From a bacterium UBP6_UBA1209 (GTDB lineage Bacteria > UBP6 > UBA1177), in contig DBXP01000016.1 of the NCBI GenBank assembly GCA_002309575.1, positions 5,124 to 21,814 on the forward strand: a stretch of 16,691 nt of DNA, in the 5' to 3' direction. The notes beneath the pieces are model-generated. The model saw only the letters and a list, made by a program, of their open reading frames with translations. It did not search any database and was not told the origin of the DNA. Both the position numbers and the translations under genes were made by a program. Each line of letters begins with the position of its first letter. The stretch's first letter is position 1. Shown piece by piece: positions 1 through 6,505 of this stretch.

Positions 1-211
1 CAGCAGGAGCCGCAGCGGCAGCGACCGGAGCAGCAGGTCTGCCCGCAGGTCTCGGAGCGGCAGGAGTAAACGCAACAGGCTCTCCGTCTTTGTAAGCGAT
101 ATCGATATCGTAGGTTTTGTCATTTACGGCAACCTTTGCGGTCGTGCCGGCGAAATCCTTGATTTCGACATCAAATTTCTTTCCTTGGATCGTAAGTTCA
201 TATTTTTTCAT
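1..211 (-). CDS. mmdC: Biotin carboxyl carrier subunit of methylmalonyl-CoA decarboxylase (5' part)
   Basis: Only the first 70 codons are in the window; the gene runs off the left edge. The visible protein starts MKKYELTIQGKKFDVEIKD, has a second short beta-type segment (VNDKTYDIDI), then enters an Ala/Pro-rich linker (PAAPRPAG, AAAAAPA). This is the usual N-terminal build of the biotin carrier of sodium-pumping decarboxylases, in which a flexible linker precedes the biotinyl domain. The biotinylation motif (MKM-like) would lie outside the window and was not seen. The ATG is preceded by TGAGGA (222-227), which overlaps the stop codon of the upstream subunit, so the two are tightly coupled. 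Its role would be to carry the carboxyl group from the MmdA carboxyltransferase to the membrane beta subunit. Assignment rests on the linker plus operon context; the same arrangement occurs in oxaloacetate and glutaconyl-CoA decarboxylases. Confidence 0.8.
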   Translation of the reverse strand, partial: MKKYELTIQGKKFDVEIKDFAGTTAKVAVNDKTYDIDIAYKDGEPVAFTPAAPRPAGRPAAPVAAAAAPA

Positions 212-226
212 GATTGTTATTCCTCA

Positions 227-655
227 CTATTTTTTTACTGCTTGCCATCTTTTGAAGCGACGAGCCTGCTTTGCCATGCTCTCGCTTGTCCACGGATTGT
301 TGTTGTAATACTGTTTGACTTCAGTCAGGCAGATCTTGTCTGTGCTCTCGTTGAGATAGAGCGAAAGTCCCGTCATTGCGGCAACAAGCTCAAGCTCGGA
401 TGCCGGAGCAGCCGAAGCTTCGGGCTTCTTCTCGACGACAGGAGCAGCCGGTGCAGGAGCCGGTTCGGCAGGTTTCTGCGCATCTTTGCCGGCAAGTCTG
501 TAAAACTGAGAAAGAACGATCGCGAGGACCGCCAAGCCGCCTAAAACAACGCAGATACCGATGACCGGCAGCATTTTTACCAGCAGTTTGTCGGCATGGG
601 AAAAATCAGCCCACGCGCCGACCGTGGTTTGGATCAAACTTAAAGAATGAATCAT
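227..655 (-). CDS. mmdD: OadG/MmdD-like small membrane subunit of a biotin-dependent decarboxylase
   Basis: A 142-residue protein with one clear membrane segment near residues 29-48 (LPVIGICVVLGGLAVLAIVL). A Pro/Ala/Lys-rich linker follows (AEPAPAPAAP, about residues 62-82), then a conserved-looking tail (about 86-142) containing SELELVAAMTGLSLYL and a basic W-x(8)-RR-x(2)-RW end. This matches the architecture of OadG and MmdD, single-pass subunits that tether and assemble the cytoplasmic carboxyltransferase and biotin carrier onto the membrane beta subunit. The gene starts 12 bp after the mmdA stop with a perfect GGAGG site (661-665) and ends 15 bp before the biotin-carrier ATG. The family is short and poorly conserved, so the assignment depends partly on its place between the alpha and biotin subunits. 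No missing part is apparent. Confidence 0.85.
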   Translation of the reverse strand: MIHSLSLIQTTVGAWADFSHADKLLVKMLPVIGICVVLGGLAVLAIVLSQFYRLAGKDAQKPAEPAPAPAAPVVEKKPEASAAPASELELVAAMTGLSLYLNESTDKICLTEVKQYYNNNPWTSESMAKQARRFKRWQAVKK

Positions 656-667
656 CGCGCCCTCCGA

Positions 668-2203
668 TTAAAGCGGAATGTTTCCATGCTTTTTAGCCGG
701 AAGCTCGTCACTCTTCGTTGAAAGCATCTCAAGAGCTTTGATGAGTCTCGGTCTCGTCGTCTTCGGCTCGAAAATGTCGTCGATGTATCCGTGCTGTGCA
801 GCGATGTATGGGTTGGCGACGTTTTCGTTGTAAAGCTCCTCCTGCTCGGCAAGGAATTTCGCCTTGTCCTCAGCAGCCTCGAGTTCCTTTCTCATGATGA
901 TCTCAACGGCACCCTTTGCGCCCATTACAGCGATCTGTGCGGTCGGCCAAGCATAGTTCATATCGCATCTGAGGTTCTTGGAAGCCATAGCGAGGTAAGC
1001 TCCGCCTGTCGATTTTCTGGTAACGACGGTGATCTTGGCGACTGTAGCTTCGCTGTATGCGTAAAGCATCTTCGCGCCGTGTCTGATGACGCCGCCGTAC
1101 TCCTGGCCTGTTCCGGGAAGGAAGCCGGGAGTGTCGACGAATGTGATCAGCGGGATGTTGAAGGCATCGCAGAATCTGACAAATCTTGCAGCCTTGTCGG
1201 AAGCGTTGATATCAAGGCAGCCTGCGAGAACGTTCGGCTGGTTGGCTACGATACCGACGGATCTGCCGTTAAGTCTTGCGAAACCGGTGATCATGTTGGT
1301 AGCGTAAAGCGGCATGACCTCGTAGAAAACGCTATTGTCTACGACCATCGAGATGACCTGCTTCATATCGTAACCCTTGTTCGGGTTTTCCGGGATGATC
1401 TGGTTGAGAGCCTCTTCCATCCTGTCGAAAGGATCGGTCGGCTCGACCATCGGCGGCTCTTCGGCGTTGTTCGACGGCAGGTACGAGAGAAGCTCTCTGA
1501 TCGCCGCGATGCTCTCCTCTTCTGTTGCATGAGAGAAGTGAGCGACACCCGATTTTGTCATGTGGACGCCTGCACCGCCCAAGTCTTCGACCGAAACATC
1601 TTCATGTGTTACGGTTTTTACGACTTTCGGACCGGTAAGGAACATGTATGAATTCGTATCTGTCATGAAGACGAAGTCGGTAAGAGCCGGAGAGTAGACA
1701 GCGCCGCCTGCGCACGGGCCGTAAACCGCTGAAATCTGCGGGATAACGCCGCTTGCAAGAGTGTTTCTCTTGAAGATCTCGCCGTAACCGTCAAGGGCGT
1801 GGACGCCTTCGGGAATGTTAGCGCCGCCGGAATCGTTGAGACCGATGACCGGAGCACCGACCTTCATAGCGAGGTCGAGGACCTTGCAGATCTTTTCACC
1901 GACGATCTTGCCGAGCGAGCCGCCTGCAACAGTAAAATCCTGAGCGAATACAAATACTTTTCTTCCGTCTACAGTGCCGTAGCCTGTAACTACGCCGTCA
2001 CCGATCGCAGCATCTTTGCCGGAACCGCAGCGAAGCGCATCGATCTCCTCGAAGCTTCCCGCGTCAAGCAGCTTTGCGATCCTTTCGCGTGCTGTAAGTT
2101 TGCCCTTTGCGTGTTGAGCATCGATCCTCTTCTGACCACCGCCCAGCTTGCCCTTCTCTTTTTTGGCTCTCAGTGCAGCCAATTTTTCTTCGATTGTTGC
2201 CAT
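668..2203 (-). CDS. mmdA: Methylmalonyl-CoA decarboxylase alpha subunit / acyl-CoA carboxyltransferase
   Basis: A full-length 511-residue carboxyltransferase of the PccB/MmdA family. It transfers the carboxyl group between (S)-methylmalonyl-CoA and biotin, giving propionyl-CoA. Visible family signatures are the N-terminal RKKEKGKLG-type basic helix, NDSGGANIPEGVHAL (123-137), the oxyanion/acyl-CoA loop GPCAGGAVY (162-170), TGPKVVKTVTHE (190-201) followed by LGGAGVHMTKSGVAH, and in the C-terminal half GFLPGTGQEYGGVIRHGAK and STGGAYLAM. The start ATG has GGAGGAAG just upstream (2208-2215). It is second in the operon, 33 bp after mce and 12 bp before the OadG-like gene. That setting, with an OadG-like subunit and a separate biotin carrier and no biotin carboxylase, favours the sodium-pumping decarboxylase over ATP-dependent propionyl-CoA carboxylase. 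The sequence alone cannot separate the two activities. Confidence 0.93.
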   Translation of the reverse strand: MATIEEKLAALRAKKEKGKLGGGQKRIDAQHAKGKLTARERIAKLLDAGSFEEIDALRCGSGKDAAIGDGVVTGYGTVDGRKVFVFAQDFTVAGGSLGKIVGEKICKVLDLAMKVGAPVIGLNDSGGANIPEGVHALDGYGEIFKRNTLASGVIPQISAVYGPCAGGAVYSPALTDFVFMTDTNSYMFLTGPKVVKTVTHEDVSVEDLGGAGVHMTKSGVAHFSHATEEESIAAIRELLSYLPSNNAEEPPMVEPTDPFDRMEEALNQIIPENPNKGYDMKQVISMVVDNSVFYEVMPLYATNMITGFARLNGRSVGIVANQPNVLAGCLDINASDKAARFVRFCDAFNIPLITFVDTPGFLPGTGQEYGGVIRHGAKMLYAYSEATVAKITVVTRKSTGGAYLAMASKNLRCDMNYAWPTAQIAVMGAKGAVEIIMRKELEAAEDKAKFLAEQEELYNENVANPYIAAQHGYIDDIFEPKTTRPRLIKALEMLSTKSDELPAKKHGNIPL

Positions 2204-2236
2204 TTTTCTTCCTCCATGGACATCTAAACTATTGAT

Positions 2237-2644
2237 TTAATGGTGTTTTGTCTCTTGTGTGAGCTCAAGCAGGATTTTTGTTCCCTTCGGATGGATGAAG
2301 GCGATCCTGGTCCCGTGAGCACCGTTTCTCGGAGTCTCGTCTATCATTCTGAGCCCCTTCGACTTCATCAGGGCGATATCAGCCTCGACGTCGTCGCTGC
2401 TGATTGCAAGATGCTGGATCCCCTCACCTTTTTTCTCGATGAATTTTGCGATCGGGCTCTCCGGCGATGTCGGCTCCAAAAGCTCGATACGGCTCTCGCC
2501 GATGTTGAAAAAACCGACTTTTACCTTCTGATCCTCAACAATCTCTTCGCCAGCAGGCTCCAAACCGAGAATATCACGGTAAAGCTCCGTAAATTCCGCA
2601 ATGTTGTTGACTGCGATGCCGATGTGATTGATTTTTCTTGTCAT
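2237..2644 (-). CDS. mce: Methylmalonyl-CoA epimerase
   Basis: A 135-residue vicinal-oxygen-chelate fold protein that interconverts (R)- and (S)-methylmalonyl-CoA, linking the B12-dependent mutase to the decarboxylase encoded next to it. The four metal-ligand positions of the family can be placed by spacing: H7 (NHIGIAV), E54 (SRIELLEP), H78 (IQHLAIS) and E127 (ILLELTQ). RNGAHGTRIAFIHPKG (106-121) is the usual strand-loop before the last ligand. Length is typical. The start is set by AGGAGAG about 6 bases upstream of the ATG. It is the first gene of the minus-strand operon, and its promoter must lie in the divergent region 2645-2795. No mutase is present in the window. Lactoylglutathione lyase is a related alternative, but the motif set and the mmdA neighbour make epimerase much more likely. 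Confidence 0.94.
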   Translation of the reverse strand: MTRKINHIGIAVNNIAEFTELYRDILGLEPAGEEIVEDQKVKVGFFNIGESRIELLEPTSPESPIAKFIEKKGEGIQHLAISSDDVEADIALMKSKGLRMIDETPRNGAHGTRIAFIHPKGTKILLELTQETKHH

Positions 2645-2795
2645 AGCTCTCTCCTAAAAATAGAGTTAGTAAAAAAAGTTAGGAAGAGTACAAGCACTGA
2701 CTTAAAATGCAAGATAAAATTTCCTGCTTTTTCGGGAAAAAGGGCTACAATTTGCCGCTTTGAACCGTTTTTCGGATCATAACGTGAGGTAAGAT
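2645..2795. promoter_or_regulatory. Divergent promoter region between mce operon and transglutaminase gene
   Basis: These 151 bp separate two head-to-head genes and must hold both promoters. For the minus strand the best pair I can find is TTGCAT (2707-2712) and TACTCT (2685-2690) with a 16-bp spacer, which is weak. For the plus strand TACAAT (2746-2751) is a reasonable -10 without a convincing -35. A 16-bp dyad lies between them and is listed separately. The region is AT-rich compared with the flanking genes. Confidence 0.5.
2727..2742. repeat. 16-bp dyad CTTTTTC-GG-GAAAAAG
   Basis: Perfect 7-bp arms (2727-2733 and 2736-2742) around a GG centre, directly upstream of the TACAAT -10-like element of the rightward gene and roughly where its -35 would sit. 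It could be an operator for either divergent gene. As RNA it would form only a small A-U-rich hairpin. It is not followed by a T-run on either strand, so a terminator is unlikely. Confidence 0.4.
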
Positions 2796-4742
2796 TTGTC
2801 TTTTCCGCCGCTTTACATCGGGTTGATAACCGTTTTCTGGGGCCTTTACGCCGGCTGGGAGTTTTTTTCGGTCGCCGCGGCACTCTGTTTCGAGGCGTCG
2901 TATCTGATAAGGACACGCTTCGACCTCAAAAAGGAGGATTTCATCCGGATCTCGGATCTCAGTTCGGTTTTGATGATAGTCCTCCTGGTCTGGTCGGTCA
3001 TCAGAAACGAGCCTCACCGGATCTTTCTCTCGTTCCTCTCCACCCTTCCGGCAGTCTTCATGCCGCTCCTCTTCGCGCAGCTCTACAGCACGAGTGACTG
3101 CGTCGTGATCGGCACTAAAATCGGCAAAAACGTCCACTCGCACATGCCGCTTGACATCAGAAAACTCTATGTTTTTTCAATAGTTATCGGAATGACAAGC
3201 ATCCTGCGCGATCTTGATGCGCTCTACATCACCGCGCTCTTTGCAACCGTGATAACACCATTTGTCTGGCCGCTTCGCGACGAAATTTCCGCCCGTTTCA
3301 ACAAAAAAAGAGCCGCCGCGCTTGTCCTGATCCCGCTTACAGCTCTGGTCGCCGCGCTCGTGATCGGCGGAAACTACACATTCAACCGGATGATGATGAA
3401 CTGGTACAGGAACTGGATGGCGGAAAATACGAACCAGTTCAAAACAACGACCTCTATCGGCGATATCGGACACCTGAAACAGTCGAACCGCATCGAGATC
3501 AGGCTCTACCCAGAGACCTCGCCGGAACTGCCGGTTTATCTCAGACAAGCCAGTTACAACAAAATGATCAACAGCACCTGGTTTTCAAGATTCCGCAGGA
3601 CGACGCAGATCTTCCCGGAAGACGACAAGGAATGGCAGCTTTTCGGCGAAGGAGACGGCAGCGAATCGATCGGCCTGAGCGTCAAAATGAAGAGAAACGG
3701 CGCCGGAGTACTCCCTCTCCCGCAGGGCAGCAAAAGAGCAAAAAACATGGATGTCGCGGGAGTCAACCGCGGTGCTCTCGGTGCAGTTGCAGTCAGCGAA
3801 GGCCCGGACATCCTCAATTTCGACATCACTTTCGATAAAAACGAAAATTTCGACGCCGCACCGAACTATCTTGACTACGACATCCCGTCCGGCGAGCGCG
3901 AGATCACCTACAACGTCATGGAAAAGAACGGGCTTTTCGGCAGGACAGATAGAGAAACTCTTGATAATATTGAAAGATTTTTCACACTTGGGTTCAGTTA
4001 CACCCTTCAGCTCCAAGGCAGGAGCGGAGAATCGTACCTTGACGATTTTCTCAACAAAACAAAGAGCGGACACTGCGAATACTTTGCAACGGCGACGACC
4101 CTAATGCTCCGGAGCGCCGGGATCCCAGCACGCTACAGCATCGGCTACATGATCGACGAATACAGCGACATCGAGAATGCCTACATCGCAAGAAAAAGCG
4201 ACGCCCACGCCTGGGTTACAGCCTACATCGACGGCAGCTGGATCACCGTCGACACGACACCGGGCTCTTCGAAAGAGAAAGATTTTTTAGCCTCGCTGAC
4301 CACTCCGGTTTCCGATTTTTTTGACTGGGCGAACATGAAATACGAGAACTTCAGACGCAATAAAAGCGAGGAGATAAATAACGCGCTTATAATTTCGGCG
4401 ACGACCCTGATACTCTTCCTCATGGTCCGCGTCTTTATCAGAAGGAGACACTTCAAAGCAGCCGGCAAGGGAAAAAAGAACCGGAAAAATTTCGAGCTTC
4501 CCGATTCGCCGATCTACGGGATCTTAAAAAAATTTGAAGAAAAAGGAGTTCCGAGACACGAGAACGAGACGCTGCGCGCATGGGCTGAAAAGAATGCCAA
4601 TTCTATAAAAAATATAAATGATTTCATGCTCTTAATAAAAATCCATGAAGAGCTGAGATTCAAAAATCCGGATGATGAATCGCAAAAGAGAGAGCTGGCA
4701 GCCAAGGCCCGCGACTGGGCTTTTAAATCCGAATTTGAGTAA
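2796..4742 (+). CDS. Membrane-anchored transglutaminase-like protein (TgpA/DUF3488 type)
   Basis: A 648-residue protein starting at TTG; the GTGAGGT site at 2784-2790 sits 5 bases upstream, and the next ATG is about 58 codons in, inside a membrane segment. The N-terminal 190 residues hold about five or six membrane helices. A long extracytoplasmic region contains a papain-like transglutaminase core with the full triad: C427 (SGHCEYFATA), H471 (SDAHAWVTAYI) and D486 (ITVDTTPGS). One more helix (about 530-546, IISATTLILFLMV) precedes a basic cytoplasmic tail with a DUF4129-like end. This is the TgpA layout. Members often sit beside a MoxR ATPase and a DUF58 protein, but here the neighbours are the divergent mce operon and dnaX. 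The substrate is unknown; a role in envelope protein or peptide crosslinking or cleavage is inferred from the family. Confidence 0.85.
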   Translation: MSFPPLYIGLITVFWGLYAGWEFFSVAAALCFEASYLIRTRFDLKKEDFIRISDLSSVLMIVLLVWSVIRNEPHRIFLSFLSTLPAVFMPLLFAQLYSTSDCVVIGTKIGKNVHSHMPLDIRKLYVFSIVIGMTSILRDLDALYITALFATVITPFVWPLRDEISARFNKKRAAALVLIPLTALVAALVIGGNYTFNRMMMNWYRNWMAENTNQFKTTTSIGDIGHLKQSNRIEIRLYPETSPELPVYLRQASYNKMINSTWFSRFRRTTQIFPEDDKEWQLFGEGDGSESIGLSVKMKRNGAGVLPLPQGSKRAKNMDVAGVNRGALGAVAVSEGPDILNFDITFDKNENFDAAPNYLDYDIPSGEREITYNVMEKNGLFGRTDRETLDNIERFFTLGFSYTLQLQGRSGESYLDDFLNKTKSGHCEYFATATTLMLRSAGIPARYSIGYMIDEYSDIENAYIARKSDAHAWVTAYIDGSWITVDTTPGSSKEKDFLASLTTPVSDFFDWANMKYENFRRNKSEEINNALIISATTLILFLMVRVFIRRRHFKAAGKGKKNRKNFELPDSPIYGILKKFEEKGVPRHENETLRAWAEKNANSIKNINDFMLLIKIHEELRFKNPDDESQKRELAAKARDWAFKSEFE

Positions 4743-4757
4743 TACCGGCTTTACTCA
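4736..4757. repeat. Inverted repeat TGAGTAA-N8-TTACTCA at the dnaX promoter
   Basis: Perfect 7-bp arms (4736-4742 and 4751-4757) flank TACCGGCT. The left arm contains the TAA stop of the transglutaminase gene and the right arm covers the putative -35 of dnaX. With no T-run behind it, it is not a standard terminator. An operator or a coincidental dyad are both possible. Confidence 0.4.
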
Positions 4758-4777
4758 TTCAAAACGATTCGTATAAT
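4750..4777 (+). promoter_or_regulatory. Putative sigma-70 promoter of dnaX
   Basis: TTTACT (4750-4755), a 16-bp spacer and a perfect TATAAT (4772-4777). Transcription would begin near 4784, leaving a short leader before the GGAGGG site (4792-4797) and the ATG at 4802. The -10 is a full consensus match; the -35 matches four of six. Confidence 0.55.
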
Positions 4778-4801
4778 CCGACGGTTTTTTTGGAGGGATT
4801 T

Positions 4802-6505
4802 ATGGGATATCAGGTTGTTGCCAGGAAATGGCGTCCTCAAAGGTTCGACGAAGTCATCGGTCAGGAGCATGTCACCTCAACTTTGAAGTATGCTGTCTTG
4901 AAAAACAGGACGGCTCCGGTCTATCTCTTTACGGGGATCCGCGGAACAGGAAAGACTACACTTGCAAGGATCTGGGTCAAGGCTCTCAACTGCCTCGACC
5001 TGCAGCCTGACGGCGAGCCCTGCAACAAATGCGCGAGCTGCCTTGAAATCGCCGATGGCAAAAGTCCCGATGTCGTCGAAATCGACGGCGCGTCAAACAC
5101 CTCGGTCGATAACGTCCGGGAAATAAAGGAGAATATCTCCTACATGCCGATCCGCTCGAAGTATAAAGTATACATCATCGACGAAGTCCACATGCTGAGC
5201 AAACCGGCCTTCAACGCACTTTTAAAGACTCTCGAGGAGCCGCCCGCCCACACGATTTTCATTCTGGCGACAACAGACCCCCAAAAGATCCCGACAACAG
5301 TTTTGAGCCGCTGCCAGCGTTACGACCTCAAGCGTCTCTCTCTCGAGGATGTCACCCGCCAGCTGGCAAAGATCCTCGATGCAGAGAATATAAAATATGA
5401 TCTGAACTCTCTTTACGAAATTGCTAAAGAGGGTGAAGGGAGCATGAGAGACAGCCAGACGATCCTCGAACAGCTCATAACATTCGGAGGAGACAAAGTT
5501 ACAGAAGATGAAGTCAGTCTTATACTCGGCACTTCAGATAAATATCAGTTAAGAAATATCATTCAATCGATTTCAAAACACGACTCGAATTCAGCGGTTT
5601 CATTTGCAAACGAGATATACAAGAACGGAAAATCGATAGAAAAGGCGGCAAAGGATATTTTACAGCTTCTTCATAATATTTTACTATACAGTCAGCTGAA
5701 AAACACAAACTTTATCGACTCGCCTGCCGAAGAGAAGGATTGGATCAAATCCGTATCAGAAAATCTTACAACCGCTGACTGGATCCGCCTTTTTAGATTC
5801 TGGAACAATGAATACGAGACATTAAAAATTTCGGATTATCCGCTTATGATTTTTGAAACGGCTATCATATCATGCTGCGCAATGCCTTCCATGTATGACT
5901 TCTCCGAGTTTGTAAAGAACATCACTGATCTTTCAGCAAATATAAAAACAGACACAAACAAACCGACGATCGAGAAAACAGATCAAGATAAAACAGTTGA
6001 AGGAACAACAGCAATCGCTTCAAATATTTCAAACAAGACTTCAAAAACCGAACCTGAAGCAAAGCCGGAAAATCCGGCAGATACCGCTTCGATCGGAAAA
6101 AATGAAAATATCGAACAAAAACCAGCGCCGGAAACCGTACAAAATGAGGCAAAAAGCCTGAATTGGGTAGATTTCTGCAAAACCTTCAAGGATAAGGATC
6201 CCTATTTTTACGGCATAATCTCCGGTTGCAAGTATACCGAAAATGATACCAGGATCACAGTCTCGATCCTCAACGAAATCCAGCGCGGAGCCATCAACGA
6301 TCTGCAGCAGGAATTCGGCAAATTTTTCGGTTCCGCCAAAGAGCTTGAGTTTGTCGATTACGAAGACGGTACCTCGATACTTGCCGATGAAGAGGCAGCC
6401 AAAAAAGAGGAGATCGCAAACAAGAAAAATATGATCCTCGAAAGCAAGGCTGTGAAGTCTGCCCAGGAGTTAGGATTCCAACTTAAGAAGGTGTCTGTCG
6501 AATGA
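4802..6505 (+). CDS. dnaX: DNA polymerase III subunits tau/gamma (clamp loader ATPase)
   Basis: A 567-residue clamp-loader ATPase that loads the beta clamp on DNA. I start it at the ATG at 4802 because GGAGGG (4792-4797) sits just before it; an in-frame TTG at 4790 overlaps that site and is rejected. Seen in order: VARKWRPQRFDEVIGQ (6-21), Walker A G45-T52 (GIRGTGKT), zinc-type cysteines C64, C74, C77, C80, Walker B with D127-E128 (VYIIDEVHML), and sensor/arginine-finger SRC (169-171). A low-complexity Lys/Thr/Glu/Asn-rich linker (about 380-450) precedes a C-terminal tau-like domain (SLNWVDFCKTF onward). At codons 432-434 there is an A-AAA-AAT heptamer followed in the -1 frame by TGA, so a shorter gamma-like form is possible. 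The gene overlaps the next one by ATGA. The usual ybaB-recR partners are not downstream. Confidence 0.96.
   Translation: MGYQVVARKWRPQRFDEVIGQEHVTSTLKYAVLKNRTAPVYLFTGIRGTGKTTLARIWVKALNCLDLQPDGEPCNKCASCLEIADGKSPDVVEIDGASNTSVDNVREIKENISYMPIRSKYKVYIIDEVHMLSKPAFNALLKTLEEPPAHTIFILATTDPQKIPTTVLSRCQRYDLKRLSLEDVTRQLAKILDAENIKYDLNSLYEIAKEGEGSMRDSQTILEQLITFGGDKVTEDEVSLILGTSDKYQLRNIIQSISKHDSNSAVSFANEIYKNGKSIEKAAKDILQLLHNILLYSQLKNTNFIDSPAEEKDWIKSVSENLTTADWIRLFRFWNNEYETLKISDYPLMIFETAIISCCAMPSMYDFSEFVKNITDLSANIKTDTNKPTIEKTDQDKTVEGTTAIASNISNKTSKTEPEAKPENPADTASIGKNENIEQKPAPETVQNEAKSLNWVDFCKTFKDKDPYFYGIISGCKYTENDTRITVSILNEIQRGAINDLQQEFGKFFGSAKELEFVDYEDGTSILADEEAAKKEEIANKKNMILESKAVKSAQELGFQLKKVSVE
6064..6078 (+). 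repeat. Hairpin GCCGGA-AAA-TCCGGC inside dnaX linker
   Basis: Perfect 6-bp arms (6064-6069 and 6073-6078) with a three-base loop, ending 18 bases upstream of the A-AAA-AAT heptamer. It lies in the low-complexity linker coding region. Its nearness to the slippery site is the only reason to list it; function is unknown. Confidence 0.35.
6097..6103 (+). other. Candidate -1 ribosomal frameshift heptamer A-AAA-AAT in dnaX
   Basis: The zero frame reads GGA-AAA-AAT-GAA, so the heptamer is in the correct phase for a tandem -1 slip. The next codon in the -1 frame is TGA (6103-6105). The product would stop after residue 434, removing the C-terminal tau-like domain, close to the 431-residue E. coli gamma subunit. 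A-AAA-AAT is a weaker bacterial slippery site than the E. coli A-AAA-AAG, and I see no clear internal Shine-Dalgarno stimulator. The A6 run could alternatively allow transcriptional slippage. Confidence 0.35.

Noticed and set aside
791..1651. Long open frame on the plus strand (286 codons) opposite mmdA
   Set aside because: It is antisense to a strongly supported carboxyltransferase gene, shows no recognisable domain and has no good ribosome site; it follows from codon bias of the real gene.
6401..6407. AAAAAAG in dnaX as the frameshift site
   Set aside because: The run begins at codon position 1 (AAA-AAA-GAG), so it is out of phase for a tandem A-AAA-AAG slip.
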